From Fagopyrum homotropicum (taxonomy: Eukaryota > Streptophyta > Magnoliopsida > Caryophyllales > Polygonaceae), in contig BSWB01000001.1 of assembly GCA_033239125.1 (NCBI GenBank), positions 28,423,501 to 28,487,500 on the forward strand: 64,000 nucleotides of DNA, given 5' to 3'. Shown in pieces: positions 1-11,355 of the stretch (the stretch's first letter is position 1; every line of letters begins with the position of its first letter). Made by a program: the position numbers and the translations under genes. Below the pieces are notes generated by a model that saw only the letters and a list, made by a program, of their open reading frames with translations, was not told the DNA's origin and ran no database searches.

Positions 1-73
1 CATATGTTTTTTGTTTGATTGGATCACTCTAGATCCGATTGGTTTTATTTGAATCTTCGATAGAATTTTATCA
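1..73 (+). repeat. 3' end of left LTR of the Copia element
   Basis: These bases match 5372-5444 with a few differences and end in ...TTTTATCA just before the primer site. The rest of the LTR lies left of the window. Confidence 0.85.
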
Positions 74-76
74 AAT

Positions 77-88
77 TGGTATCAGAGC
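77..88 (+). other. Primer binding site (initiator tRNA-Met)
   Basis: TGGTATCAGAGC is the standard plant Copia primer site, complementary to the 3' end of initiator tRNA-Met. It starts three bases after the LTR end. Confidence 0.92.
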
Positions 89-439
89 CCTGTTTTTCGA
101 TCTGGTTTAGTAGATCTTCTTTTTTCGCTCACGATCTTTAAACCCTAAAAAATTCCTCTCTGATTTCTCTTACTTCCCAATCGCTTTGTTTTTCTTTAGA
201 AACCCCTTTCGAAAACTCTTATGTTTTACCTTCTGTTTTTAAACACAGAAAAGAGGAAAACCCTTCAAGCACCATTGCTTAAGGGATCCTAAACCCAAAA
301 ATATCAAAAGATTGAAAAACTTGCAGTGTTTTTTGTGATCTTTGATTTTCTTCAAACCGACGAGATCTTCTAGACAAGACTCATCTTACATTGACTCCAA
401 GTACGACATCTGGGATCGTGTCTTCTTAGACACAGGACT

Positions 440-1180
440 ATGTCGGAAAACACAATGAGGATTAAGCCCTTTGATGGCACCTCTGATTTTGCGATTTGGA
501 AATTGAAGCTGAAAGCAAACCTGATCAAAGAGAAGTGCTGGAGTACGGTACAAGAAAAGTTCCCTCCAGATACCTCACCTAATAGGAGACAGGAGCTTGA
601 GGAACAAGCTCATTATGAGATTTTTATATGGTTAGCTGATGATGTGGCTCTTCAGGTTGTAAGTCTCACTAATCCTTCTATACTCTGGATAAAATTAGAA
701 GATCTGTATCTCAAAAAATCTTTGTCTAGTCGTATATCGCTGTTGTGTAAACTGATCAATTTTCGAATGAATGTCAACCTATCTCTGCATGATAATCTTG
801 ATATTTTTCTTAAATTGGCACAAGACTTAGAAAGATGTAATGATAAGATTTCTGATAATTATTCTCCTATTATTAAATTGGCACAAGACTTTAAAGATGT
901 TATCTAGTTTAGTCATGATGAAATCTCTAAAGATAAAATTATGGAACAAATCATAAAGAAAAATGAAAGTATGAAAGTCTTTAAAAATGATCATAAAACT
1001 AATGATAAATCTGAGGCCCTTATGATGAAAGGAAATAAAAGGAATAAAAACAAGTACAAGCAGAAAAATGAGCCAAAAAAGGATAAATCTAAATACTCAA
1101 ATGATTCTGATAAAAGGAATAAGAAATGCTTCTATTGCAGTAAATTAAGACATTACTAGGAAGAATGTAGAAAGAAAAAG
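440..1180 (+). pseudogene. Copia gag (UBN2-type) with two in-frame stops
   Basis: The frame opens at ATG 440 and shows the usual Copia gag N-terminus (F-x-G-x-x-D-F-x-x-W-K). It is broken by TAG at 905-907 and reopens in the same frame. A lysine-rich segment follows and then a CCHC zinc knuckle (Cys-x2-Cys-x4-His-x4-Cys) near 1129-1172. The knuckle contains a TAG at 1157-1159 where most Copia knuckles have Trp or another residue. Gag would form the particle and bind genomic RNA. This copy can make only the N-terminal fragment. Confidence 0.85.
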
Positions 1181-1329
1181 AAAGATGAATATAATAAAGA
1201 CAAATCTACTCATTCCGCATCTGTTTGTGAATCTGAATACCCTAATGAATTGCTTATGTGCTCATTTGAACATGAATTTTCTAAGTATAATATGCCTATC
1301 CTGGACATGTATATCATCATGAACTGCTT

Positions 1330-4300
1330 ATGTGTGCTCTCAATTCTACTACTATGAATGATTGGATTCTTGACTGTGGATGTACTATGCATGCTACTTC
1401 AAATAGATTAGTATTTAGTAGTATAAGACTGTACAATGCTGAAGAAGTTATGCTAGGAGATAACACTAGCTTAGCTATAAAAGGAATTGGAAATGTGCCC
1501 TTATGTATGCATGATGGTGTTACTAGAATATTACAAAATGTTAGATGGGTTCCAAACTTAAAAGAAACCTGTTGTCAGAATATGTCTTTGATAATTTGGA
1601 TTGTACCATTGTCACAAAAAATGGTGTTAGAGATGTGATAAGAAACAATGGTGTCCTGATTAGAAGTATTAATAAAGGAGTGTTATACCATGTAGTTACC
1701 TCATATGAAATTAATATCTCGAAATCCTCTAATCACATGACTCTAGCTCAAACTACTCTCCTCCATAGTAGACTGGGACATATGGGTAATAAGGAAATGC
1801 TTAGCTTATATCAACAAGGTCTGATAGATAAGAAACCTACTAATCTAGATATGTGTGAAACTTGTATCTTAGGAAAGAAATCCAAATATAGCTTCATACC
1901 CTCTAGTTATGTAGCCAGACAACCTCTAGAGTACATATATTCTGACCTTTGGGGACCTACACAGGTTGACACCATAGAAGGAAGGAGATACTTTATCTCC
2001 TTCATAGATCACTTCATACCCTCTAGTTATGTAGCCAAACAACCTCTAGAGTACATACATTCTGACCTTTGGGGACCTACACAAGTTGAAACCAAAGATG
2101 AAGCTTTTGAAACCTTTAAGAACTGGAAGACCCTTGTTGAAACTCAAACCAATAAAAAGGTTTAATGTCTAAAAACTGATAATGACCTTGAATTCTGTAA
2201 CAAAATTTTTGATGAATTTTGTAAAGAAAAATGTATTAAAAGACATCTAACTATCCCTAGAACACCTCAGCAGAATGGAACTGCTGAAAGAATGAACAAA
2301 ACTTTGCTTGAGATAGCAAGATGTATGCTTGTGAGTGCTGGAAACCTAATCTAAACTACCTTAGGCCCATCGGATGCACGGTCTACACTCATGTGAGTGA
2401 AGGCAAGCTGCAATCAAGAGCTAAAAAGGGTATCATGTTAGGTTATTCTGAGGGTGTCAAAGGTTATAAGCTTCTCCTTATTCAAACTGGTGGGTATAAG
2501 GTAGTTGTGTCTTGGAATGTTACTTTTAATGAAACTTATTTTCATTTTAACAATTAACATTCCAGTGAGACAAATAACACTTCTGGTGAGTTTGAGGAGA
2601 ATTCCAATGTTGGAACCTCCTTTTACATGCCTAGTGTCAGTCACAACAATGTTGAAGAAGATTTTGACATTGATGAGTATTCTGAAAGGTAGTGTGCTAC
2701 CTGATGATGAAACTATTGCTAGTGAAAGCAATAGTCTTCCTTCATAACTTCTAAATGATAACAGTAATTCACATATCCAACAATTAAGGAGGGAAGGTAA
2801 TCCTAATATTTCTCAAGACCCTAGTAATACCTCCTTGTCATCTAGTGATGGAATAGGTCATGAAAATCAAAATGACATGAGTTCCACTAGTACAAGACAG
2901 GATCATGGAAACTCATGTCGTTTTGATTTTCATGATGTGTACCAGCTTACTAGGGACAGGGCTCCTAGAACCATAATCCCAAATAAGAAATATGCCAATA
3001 TTGCTGAATATGCTCTAATTACTGCTTCGGTTGTGAAAAATCCCTACACTCTTGAAACTTATGAACAAGCTGTTAACTGTAAAGATTCAAAACTATGGAT
3101 AACTGCTATGAAAGATGAAATTGACTCTATGCATGTTAATGATACCTAGAAGTTAGTTAAAAAACCTAATAGTTCTAAGCTAGTTCGGTGTAGGTGGATT
3201 TACAAAATCAAAGAAGGTCTATCTCTAAATGAACCTAATAAGTATAAGGCTAGACTTGTAGGTAAAGGGTTTACTCAAAGAGAAAGAATAGACTATAATA
3301 ACATTTTTGCTCCAATAGTTAAGTATAAAACTCTAAGACTTATGCTTGCTATGATTGTTGTGTTTGACTGGGAACTAGAACAATGGATGTTAAGACTGCT
3401 TTCCTGCATGGTGATTTGATTGAAACTATATACATGTCTCAGCCTATGGGCTTTGTTGATTCTAAAACTCCCAATGCATGTTGTCTGCTTAAAAAATCTA
3501 TCTATGGATTAAAACAATCCCCAAGACAATGAAACCTAAAATTTGACTCTTGTATGATCAAGTTGGGTTTTGTCAAAAGTGAATATGATATCTCTTTATA
3601 TTTTAAGAATGTGAAGAAGCATGATCCCTTGTATGTGTTACTCTATGTTTATGACATATTGCTTATATCTTCTTCTAAAGTTCTTATTGCTAGTATAAAA
3701 TATGATCTGAAAAATCATTTTGACATGAAAGACCTTGGCCATGCTAAAAATATTTTAGGCATATCCATTTTTAGGGATAGATCTAAGAAAACCATGTTGT
3801 TATCCCAAACTGACTACGTGCATAAGGTTCTCCAGAAGTTTAATATGCTTAATTGTAAACCTGCACCTATACCCTTAAGATGGCACCTAGAACTATCTAA
3901 AAAGGATTGTCCTACCACTGAGGAAATCAAAAGTAAAATGTCTAATATACCTTATGATGTTGATGTTGGTTCCGTTATGTATGTTATGTTGTGTACTAGA
4001 CATGATCTTGCTTTTGTTATATCTGTGTTAAGTAGATACATGTCTAATCCCGGGATACCTCATTGGGATGCCATGAATTATTTGCCCAGATATCTGTATG
4101 GTACTAAAGAAAAATGTCTTGTATATAAAGAACATATCTCTCGAACTAATCTGAATGGCTTTGTAGATTCTAATTATGCTAGTAATAAAGATAACAGGAA
4201 GTCTACTACTGCTATTTACTTCATGTGGGCTGGAAACTGTATATCTTGGAAGTCCCAGCAGCAATTTGTTGTAGCATTATCCTCAACTAAAGCCGAGTGC

Positions 4301-4615
4301 ATGGTTGTTACCGAAGCTGCCAAAGAAGCAACTTGGCTCAAAGGATTGTTAGAAGAAATAGAGAATAAGACTTCTGTACTTGTTGTTTATACTGATAGTC
4401 AGAGTACATTATATTTGTGTAAAGATCCAATGTATCATGAAAGAACAAAGCATATAGATATCAAGTACCACTACATAAGGAAGAAGGTCAAGCACAAGCA
4501 ATTGTTGATACAAAAGATCAGAGGAGATCTCAATCCAACTGACTTTGGAACCAAGATTGTCACAACAAACAAGTTCTCTTATTGCAGAGACTCTCTGCAT
4601 ATTGAGAATGGCTAA
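1330..4615 (+). pseudogene. Copia pol (protease-integrase-RT-RNase H), broken
   Basis: Protease near 1369 reads Asp-Cys-Gly instead of Asp-Ser-Gly. A frameshift lies near 1555-1565. Integrase shows the pre-integrase zinc finger (His-x-x-x-His near 1765, Cys-x2-Cys near 1855) and the first catalytic Asp in a block that is tandemly duplicated (1892-2011 and from 2012). TDN and the later Glu region follow at 2175-2310, and then a deletion. RT starts near 3180 and carries stops and a frameshift near 3375-3400. Its catalytic box near 3645 reads Tyr-Val-Tyr-Asp rather than Tyr-Val-Asp-Asp. RNase H (DSNYA, SSTKAE, DSQS) is well preserved up to TAA 4613. Two catalytic-site changes plus frame breaks mean it is inactive. 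Confidence 0.9.
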
Positions 4616-4708
4616 AGAAGACAACAAACTTGGATCAAGGACGGATAAGAGTACCCCTAATCCACTACTGGTAGTATGCAGTATTAGAACCAGGTTTAGG
4701 AGGGCATT

Positions 4709-5444
4709 TGTTAGGAGTTAGTGTTAAACCCTATTCGAGTCAACCCTATTAGTTGGGCCAGAGTTCTGTAAGTGTTAGGCCGGTTTGGTAAAGCGTTGGG
4801 TAGGGTACTTGTGTTGAGTTGTTGATGGGCTGAATGCAGAGCAGGTTGGGCCCAGTTGATCGGAGTCCAATAGACGCTCCAATCCATCTCATATGAATGT
4901 GTAGAGCACGTGATCTCTTAAGATGTTGGATGACGCATTCGTGATGAAACACTGCGTTGTTTAAGGATTGCTTCTAGTCACAAATTACTTCAGCTAACCT
5001 ACCTTCTCCAACCCTAAGTGTGCCAAAACACTTCAGCTCTTCGAAACCCTAGATCCGTGAGAGAGAACAGAGAAAAACAACGAGAGCAACTTGGAGAGAG
5101 TGTTCTTGAGTGTTCTCTGTCGTCTTGATCTTGCTTTGTCTCAAAGCACAGATCGATTACCCTAATGGTTTTACAAACCTCTCCCTTATTCTTCGTTTTC
5201 TTGTCTTTTACTTTGGTTAGATTTGTTCTGGTTTTTTGACTACCGTTGCTACCTATCTTGTAACCGGTTCATATTGTAAATCTACTTAGTGGATTGGGCT
5301 GACTTTCCCCTCCTGAGATCCCGCAGAGTAGAGCTTAACTCGAACTACGTCACCAAATCTTTTGTGTTCATATATCTTTTTTGTTTGAATGGATCACTCT
5401 AGATCCGATTGGGTTTTATTTGAATCTTCGATAGAGTTTTATCA
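4709..5444 (+). repeat. Right LTR of the Copia element (736 bp)
   Basis: Starts TGTTAG after a purine-rich tract (4691-4708) and ends TTTTATCA at 5444. The final 73 bases match the left LTR remnant. TG...CA ends are intact. Confidence 0.88.
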
Positions 5445-6812
5445 AGTTCAAATTCAGATAGGGGTAAACAAAACGGGTTCCGGTTCGGGATTTCAATGGG
5501 GGTGAAGAATCTCCGATGATCGATGAGGATTACAGTCACGGAGGTGGGGTGTGAAAAATAAATGTGAATGGGAACGAGAATAGCGATAAATTTCATTCCT
5601 TGTATGAAGATGAGGTTAGAGGTTCCCGTCCCGACCCCGCTCTGTTGACAATACTACGGATTCCCCCCGATACGTAGATTAAATGAGCAATTTAATGGTG
5701 ATGCATAGCTTTTTTTTTAATAGAATTTATAAATATTTTTTTACACTTCTATGATTGTACGATAACATCCATTTTAGTGTCTTTTTCCACTCTCATTATT
5801 ATCCATCCCTTGAGCATTTTGTGTATATCTCGGCATTGCATACTGACATAGTTGCTTTCCTTATGCGTTTCGGAGATTTGTTGGTACGTCAATCATATTG
5901 CATGCATTATATGCCTTTTCAGAGCTAAAATGGAGTTATTTATGGAAGAATGTCTTCAACACACTAAGGTTCTTCCTATGGTCGAGGTCAAGACGAAATT
6001 GAGACTCGAGAGTAAAATACGAAGAGTTGCTCGAAGCTTTTGAAGCGGTTGTCCGACCAACGGCCATCAATCAACCGACCTTCAACACTTTGTCCAAGCA
6101 ATTGACCATTTATCCAGAAAAATTCAAGTCGGTTCATTTTCATGTCGTCGGCCGATTGATCCCACTTTGTCGTCCGAGTGGTCTTACACATTTACGAGTT
6201 CTAGAAGATTATTTTTCTCCTATATCCTTTTTATTCTTTGGTTATCTTTTAGCCTATCCACTTAGACGTTTTAATCTTTTTAATTAGAATATGGGGTTTG
6301 ATAGATTTAGAACACAAACCTTAAGAGAACAATGTTTGAAAACCTCCTATAAATAGGACATTTTCGCTGCTAGTTTATTTATCCGATTTTCATTCGAAGT
6401 TTTGGAGACAAGTTTTGTTTTAAGAGTGGTGATCGGGCGACAAGTCCACTTTTTTCAATTAATAAAGCTTGAAACTAAAATAAAACATGTCTTGCTGAAT
6501 TCTCTTGTTTTAGGGTTTGAAGAGCCCAACTACATGAATTAACTATGATATTGATGATGATCTTTATCCTTGTGAATATTTATCTATCGAGTGCTATGAT
6601 AATTTAAAGTTTGTCTATGCAAAATGCGAGAGAGAATCATGAGATCTCTTTATTGCTATTTGTTCTTCCAAATATTGATGGTAAAATACGAGAGTCGAGT
6701 TATTTACAATATGCCTTTCATATTCTACAAAATGCTAGAGTCGAGCAGAATTGTCCCCCGCATAACATGATTTATATTTAATTTAGATTGGCTATTATCG
6801 ATTGAGCTTTAT
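5445..6812. other. Unassigned intergenic DNA
   Basis: I see no convincing coding exon. A TATA-like CCTATAAATAGG at about 6348 lies in sequence that reads like an old LTR promoter region, but I found no partner LTR in the window. Short open frames at 5852-6287 lack any recognisable domain. Confidence 0.5.
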
Positions 6813-7182
6813 GGGGGTGTATTCAATTGAGAGTCTATAGGAATTTTTTGGAGTTTAAAAGTCTATGGGTATTGAATATAGATTTTTAAAAGTTCATATA
6901 AATTTTTAGGTATTCAATTAGGATTTAAAATTTTCCATAAAATTCCTATGGTATTTAAAAGTTTGTGGATTTTAAAAGAATCTATTATTTCATTGATTTT
7001 GTAGGATTCTTCATTACTTTTATACCTACCTAAAATCCATAGAAATCTTCCCCCAACACATAAGATTTCCACATAATCTGTATTGACTTTATATAGAATT
7101 AAAATTTCCCATAGAATTTGCAAATCCTATGATTATTAAGAATCCGTCAAAATCTTTAAAAGTCTCGATTGAATACACCCCC
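6813..7182. mobile_element. Small non-coding terminal-inverted-repeat element (MITE)
   Basis: A 370-bp AT-rich element. Its first 20 bases, GGGGGTGTATTCAATTGAGA, match the reverse complement of its last 20 at 19 of 20 positions. TTA occurs next to both ends (6809-6811, one base away from the left end, and 7183-7185), which would suit a Tourist-like PIF/Harbinger origin, but the left copy is offset by one base. There is no coding capacity. Confidence 0.75.
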
Positions 7183-8040
7183 TTAATATTTATGTTGTCG
7201 TGATTTTGGACTTGGAACTCTTTCATTAATCTTTTATTCAAACAAACTTGGTTACTTGCGTTATTATTGATTCTAGATCAAGCATCGAAAATTACTTCTT
7301 CTCTTTTAATTGTTTGAATATGTGTTCTATAACCTTTTACCAGTCCGACGACTAATACCTACCAATCAGTAGACTTGTGTGTTTTTCTCCTTTTTGTGAC
7401 ATCTGATTTTTATCCTCTAATTTCTTCTACTTTTTCTTCGCTAGGCCGACCAATGCCCTTCTTTCGGTCCACTCCTCTATTCTTTTGAATTTTGTTTTTG
7501 TTTTTGTGTTATTTTATTTTGGTTGTACGATTAATCTATCAAATCATCACATCGTTTTTCCAATGTTCGATCATGACCACTTTACTACAATTGGGTCTTA
7601 TAAATTATTTGCGAGATATGAGTCTCATGATCGTGGAAGTTTTAACCTAAAAAGGTAACAACTAACCCGCAAGGATACGGGATCATTATAGTATATTCAG
7701 GTATCGAATTCACAAGGACAACATCTGTATTGGTTGAAACAAACAAACAGATTTACTAAGCTAAAGAGGGAAGAAAATGGGTAAAAACAAGTGGTAGGAG
7801 TCAATTTGTGAACATAGAGCAATGTATAAGAAGATATGAGATGATATAAATGGGATGTATGATCTAAGAAAGTGAGTATATCCACTATAATGAATCAAAT
7901 AGCAACCACATATGTGAATACCATGAACTTCAATCAGCAATAATGTAGGTAACCATCAAAAATAGTCTTTGATATAAACAAACAAAGACCGTTCTTTCCA
8001 ACTCGCATAACCCTCAATCCAACGGTTTGGCAAATATAGG
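7183..8040. other. Intergenic DNA with a possible old LTR fragment
   Basis: No gene seen. Around 7655-7720 the sequence (AACCCGCAAGGATACGGG and what follows) resembles the CCCGCAGTGTACGGG block of the Athila LTRs in this window, so a decayed LTR is possible. ATAGG at 8036-8040 is the left target-site duplication of the next element. Confidence 0.4.
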
Positions 8041-8317
8041 TGATAATATATATTATAGTCTATATTTTAGGATTGACTTAGACGTTTTATCTCCATAAAT
8101 CTGCATGTATGGATGTATATTCTTTGATTATATATGGATGTATATTGTTTGATTTCATGTGCCATGAATCATTCTCTTAGGGTGATCTATGAGTGGAGCA
8201 CACCACACAAGGTTTTGAAATGTTTATCATTGATCTTTCTGACTTATATCCATTCTATCTTGTATCTAAGATTTGGAACTTGCTTGGGGACAAGTAAGGG
8301 ACAAGTATGGGGTATTT

Positions 8318-9787
8318 TGATAGCATGTATTATAGTCTATATTTTGGGGTTGGTTTAGACGTTTTATCTTCATAAATTTGCATATATGGATGTATATTCT
8401 TTGATTATATTGTTATTTTGTCTAACTTTACGGGAATCGAGGTCTACACCTAGTTTCGTTGTATTTGTAGGTAAAATGGCACGTTTTGGACCGAAATGGA
8501 GCTAAGTAAGCTAAGGAGTCATTGGAGCTACATTCTGGAGCTTTGAGAAGATCTCAGGAAGCTTGGAAATGATTCAAAGGATTGATTTTCGACCAGATTC
8601 GAGATGATTTACATTCAGTTGAGATTCACCTCGGTCAGCTATAGTACCACCTCGACCGAGGTGATCTTGAGGAGCGTCCCGACCGAGGCGAACACCTTGT
8701 CGCCGACGAGATCTTTATTTTTGGCTGAGATCTTCTATTTTTGGAAGGAGAATATAACATATTTTTGGCTGGATTCCTGGAAGGAAGGTATTATATTTGG
8801 CTGATTTATTTTGAGAGATATAGATATATTTTCTAGGAAATTACGTTTTTAAGATATCTTATCTTTGGAAGATAATTTTCTTATATAAAGGGTTGGATTT
8901 TCTACAACTCAGCCATACTTGGAGCATCCTGAAATCTACGGATCACCTATCTTCGGATCACTAATTTTTTGGAGTTTTGAAAGAGTTTTGAAGGAAGTTG
9001 AAGGAAGTTTTGAAGGTTGAAGTTCAAGGAAGGAAGGAATCATAGTTGAAGTTGGCTTTTGAAGAAGTTTGTAAGATCTTCTTAGATTGTTTTTGGTTTG
9101 TTGTCTTTTCTGATTGTGATTTGAGGAACGCTGATTTGTTGTTTGATTCATTCAGTTATTGAGACCTTGTGTTAAGGTCTTCTTGTTTGAATATTGATTC
9201 CTTTCCTATAAATTTGATTATTGTTATTATGATGATTGTTGGCTAAGTTTCTTATGCGACTCTAGGGTGATTGGCCGAAAGTTATGGGAAAAACGATGAT
9301 AGAATGATCTTAATCCCAACAGGACCTTGAAAGCTTGAGTCTTTACCTTGACCGTAGAACACCTCGGTCAGTCATTAAACATCTCGGCCGGGATGGAATA
9401 TAACTGAGCGAGGTGAACCTTTCCTGAACCTTATTTGAGTTAAGAGTTTAAGTTTGCCAAATCCTATTCTTATTACACCTTTCTTGGTTCAATGCAAGCC
9501 TAGGATGAGACTTACCCGGTGATTCCTTTGTTTGTTTACCCAAGATCATGAGTGTAGGTAATACAGGTTTATCCTTTATTGGGGTTTGAGTGTGCCTTCA
9601 TCCCATCTTTGTAAGTTAGCCTAAGACTTACCCGGTAAAGGTTAATTCTATTCCCTTTGGTGGTGTGTTGGTTTGAGATTATAGTTCCTTTCCTTAGTAC
9701 CTTGAGACTTACCCGGTAGAAGGAGCTTTGGTTTGAGATAGTGAGTAGTGAGACTTACCCGGTAATCTATTCCCACCTTAGAAATAC
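8318..9787 (+). repeat. E6 right LTR, first part (family B)
   Basis: Starts TGATAGCATG after the purine tract AAGTATGGGG. It contains palindromic motif copies at about 8625-8700 and 9355-9415, a TATA box TATATAAAG at 8882-8890, and four copies of the GAGACTTACCCGGT block (9507, about 9623, 9704, 9749). It is interrupted at 9787 by E1. With 21286-21601 the LTR is about 1786 bp, close to the 1756-1762 bp of the E3 LTRs. Confidence 0.9.
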
Positions 9788-11312
9788 TGATAGGTGATGG
9801 AATCACTATCATTTAGGTTAGTTTTTAGAGTCTTTTTATTACATTTGTGTCGGTTTATGCTACTAACTCCTTGGTCCAGAAGAAGAAGACTAAAAGAAGA
9901 TAAAGAAGGAGTTATAAGCACTTAGGAGTGAAGACCGTTCACGAAGCAAAGCTTTTGTTGCTTCACCGCTCCCGCAGAGCAGTGTCACCGCCCCTGCGGG
10001 TGACACCATACTCCGGAGTGCAGCCTGCGCCTTCGCTAGTGCCAAGAACGAAGACTGTCACCGCACCTGCGTCAACCCTTGTCCCCCCTGCGGTGACTTG
10101 CCTTGAAGAAGCGAAGACCAGCGCCCCCGCGCCTCTGCCTGCGCCTCTGCTTGCGCCTCAACTTGGGAGCTGGAAGATGAAGAGTCAGTGTCACCGCCCC
10201 CACGTTGGCACTAGGATGCCCCGACAGCTCGGCATCAGAAACGACAGGAAGTTGAAGAGTCAGATGTTTGAAGAGCATTAAAGATCCGCCCCTACGGAAT
10301 GGCCTGGCCGCCCCTGCGGCCATGAAGAAGATCAAGCGTTTTCGCCTGCACCGCCCCTGCGGATCTGAAGGCCGCCCCTAACGACAGAAGCTTTACTCCG
10401 ACTGTTTACACCACCTTTATGGCATTAAAGGTGGCTGTTTTGGGTCGGCCATTTACTCCTATTTAGTGTCATTTGTAGTATAAATAGTCCTTGGTTGATT
10501 ACTAGAATCATCCACTTATCATCCAATTTAGAATTCACTTTTTCCATTAAAACTATCTTGCTACCTTTGTAATGAGTTGCTAAATCCCTTGCTACATTGG
10601 GTTGGTTTGAAGCTGCATTGTTACTTTGGTTGTAAGTTCTTTCTAATATAAGTTTTCATTCAGTAATACTTTGTGTTTCCTTGATCTTCATTGTCTAATT
10701 GCATGTTTTACTATCACTTGAGATTGATCACCTTAGATTCTAAAGTGCATGCAAAGAACTAGGATTAATAGATTTCGGGTTCGGGTCTTTAATCTAGTAG
10801 TAAACTTTAAGTAATAACGGGTTGTAATTGCTTAAAGGAAAGGAACATAAATATAAAGATAAGTTTAACGGTTTTAATCTTTTCTTTATATCCCTTAGTC
10901 TTTATTTGAAAGCTAACTTGTTAATTGTTCTTGTAGGTTTACGAAACACTAACATGTTAAGTTGTGTTGATGTCGGTTGACTCAACACATATATATGATC
11001 GAGACGGGAGATTACTTGAAAACTTGTAAAAGGAACTCACCAAAGTAGCAATCGCATGCTTAGAATCAACCTAGTGTAGATTCACCCATCATTGTCTTAC
11101 TTGTTGTGTTACTTATTTTCATAAGTTTTGTGTGCATCAATTCAACCAAACACCCCCCCCTTGTTACTTGTTTCCATAATCAATAACTGAATTTAATAAA
11201 AATACTAAACTCTCTTGGGTTCGACCCTTACTTAACCACTATACTCATTTTAGTACTAAGTCGGGATTATATTTTGATAAGATAAAAACGACCATAGAGA
11301 AAAGTCTTGTCA
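9788..11312 (+). repeat. E1 left LTR (1525 bp)
   Basis: Starts TGATAGGTGATGG and ends TCTTGTCA. It matches 19763-21280 with scattered substitutions and small indels. The U3 part (9940-10395) is packed with GC-rich CCGCCCCTGCGG-type motifs just upstream of the TATA box. Confidence 0.95.
10479..10487 (+). promoter_or_regulatory. TATA box of E1 left LTR promoter
   Basis: TATAAATAG, conserved in the right LTR at 20449-20457. It lies about 90 bp downstream of the hairpin cluster in U3. Confidence 0.7.
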
Positions 11313-11317
11313 AATTT

Positions 11318-11334
11318 TGGCGCCGTTGCCGGGG
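11318..11334 (+). other. E1 primer binding site (tRNA-Asp)
   Basis: TGGCGCCGTTGCCGGGG is complementary to the 3' end of plant tRNA-Asp including CCA. It starts six bases after the LTR end. The same site occurs in reverse at 44989-45005 and 58002-58018. Confidence 0.9.
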
Positions 11335-11355
11335 AGTTTAGTTGTTTTTATAAAA

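Larger units (their letters stand above)
1..5444 (+). mobile_element. Degenerate Ty1/Copia LTR retrotransposon
   Basis: The domain order gag, protease, integrase, RT, RNase H identifies Ty1/Copia. The left LTR is cut by the window edge (only its last 73 bases are present). A primer site follows, then broken gag and pol, then a complete right LTR ending in CA at 5444. The last 73 bases of the left LTR differ from the same part of the right LTR at about five places, so the insertion is old. Several in-frame stops, at least two frameshifts and an internal deletion make it non-autonomous. I did not assign a lineage; Tork-like is possible. The left target-site duplication lies outside the window. 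Confidence 0.93.

Noticed and set aside
11150..11160. Poly-C run in the E1 LTR as a structural signal
   Set aside because: The run varies in length between the two LTRs and looks like ordinary slippage.
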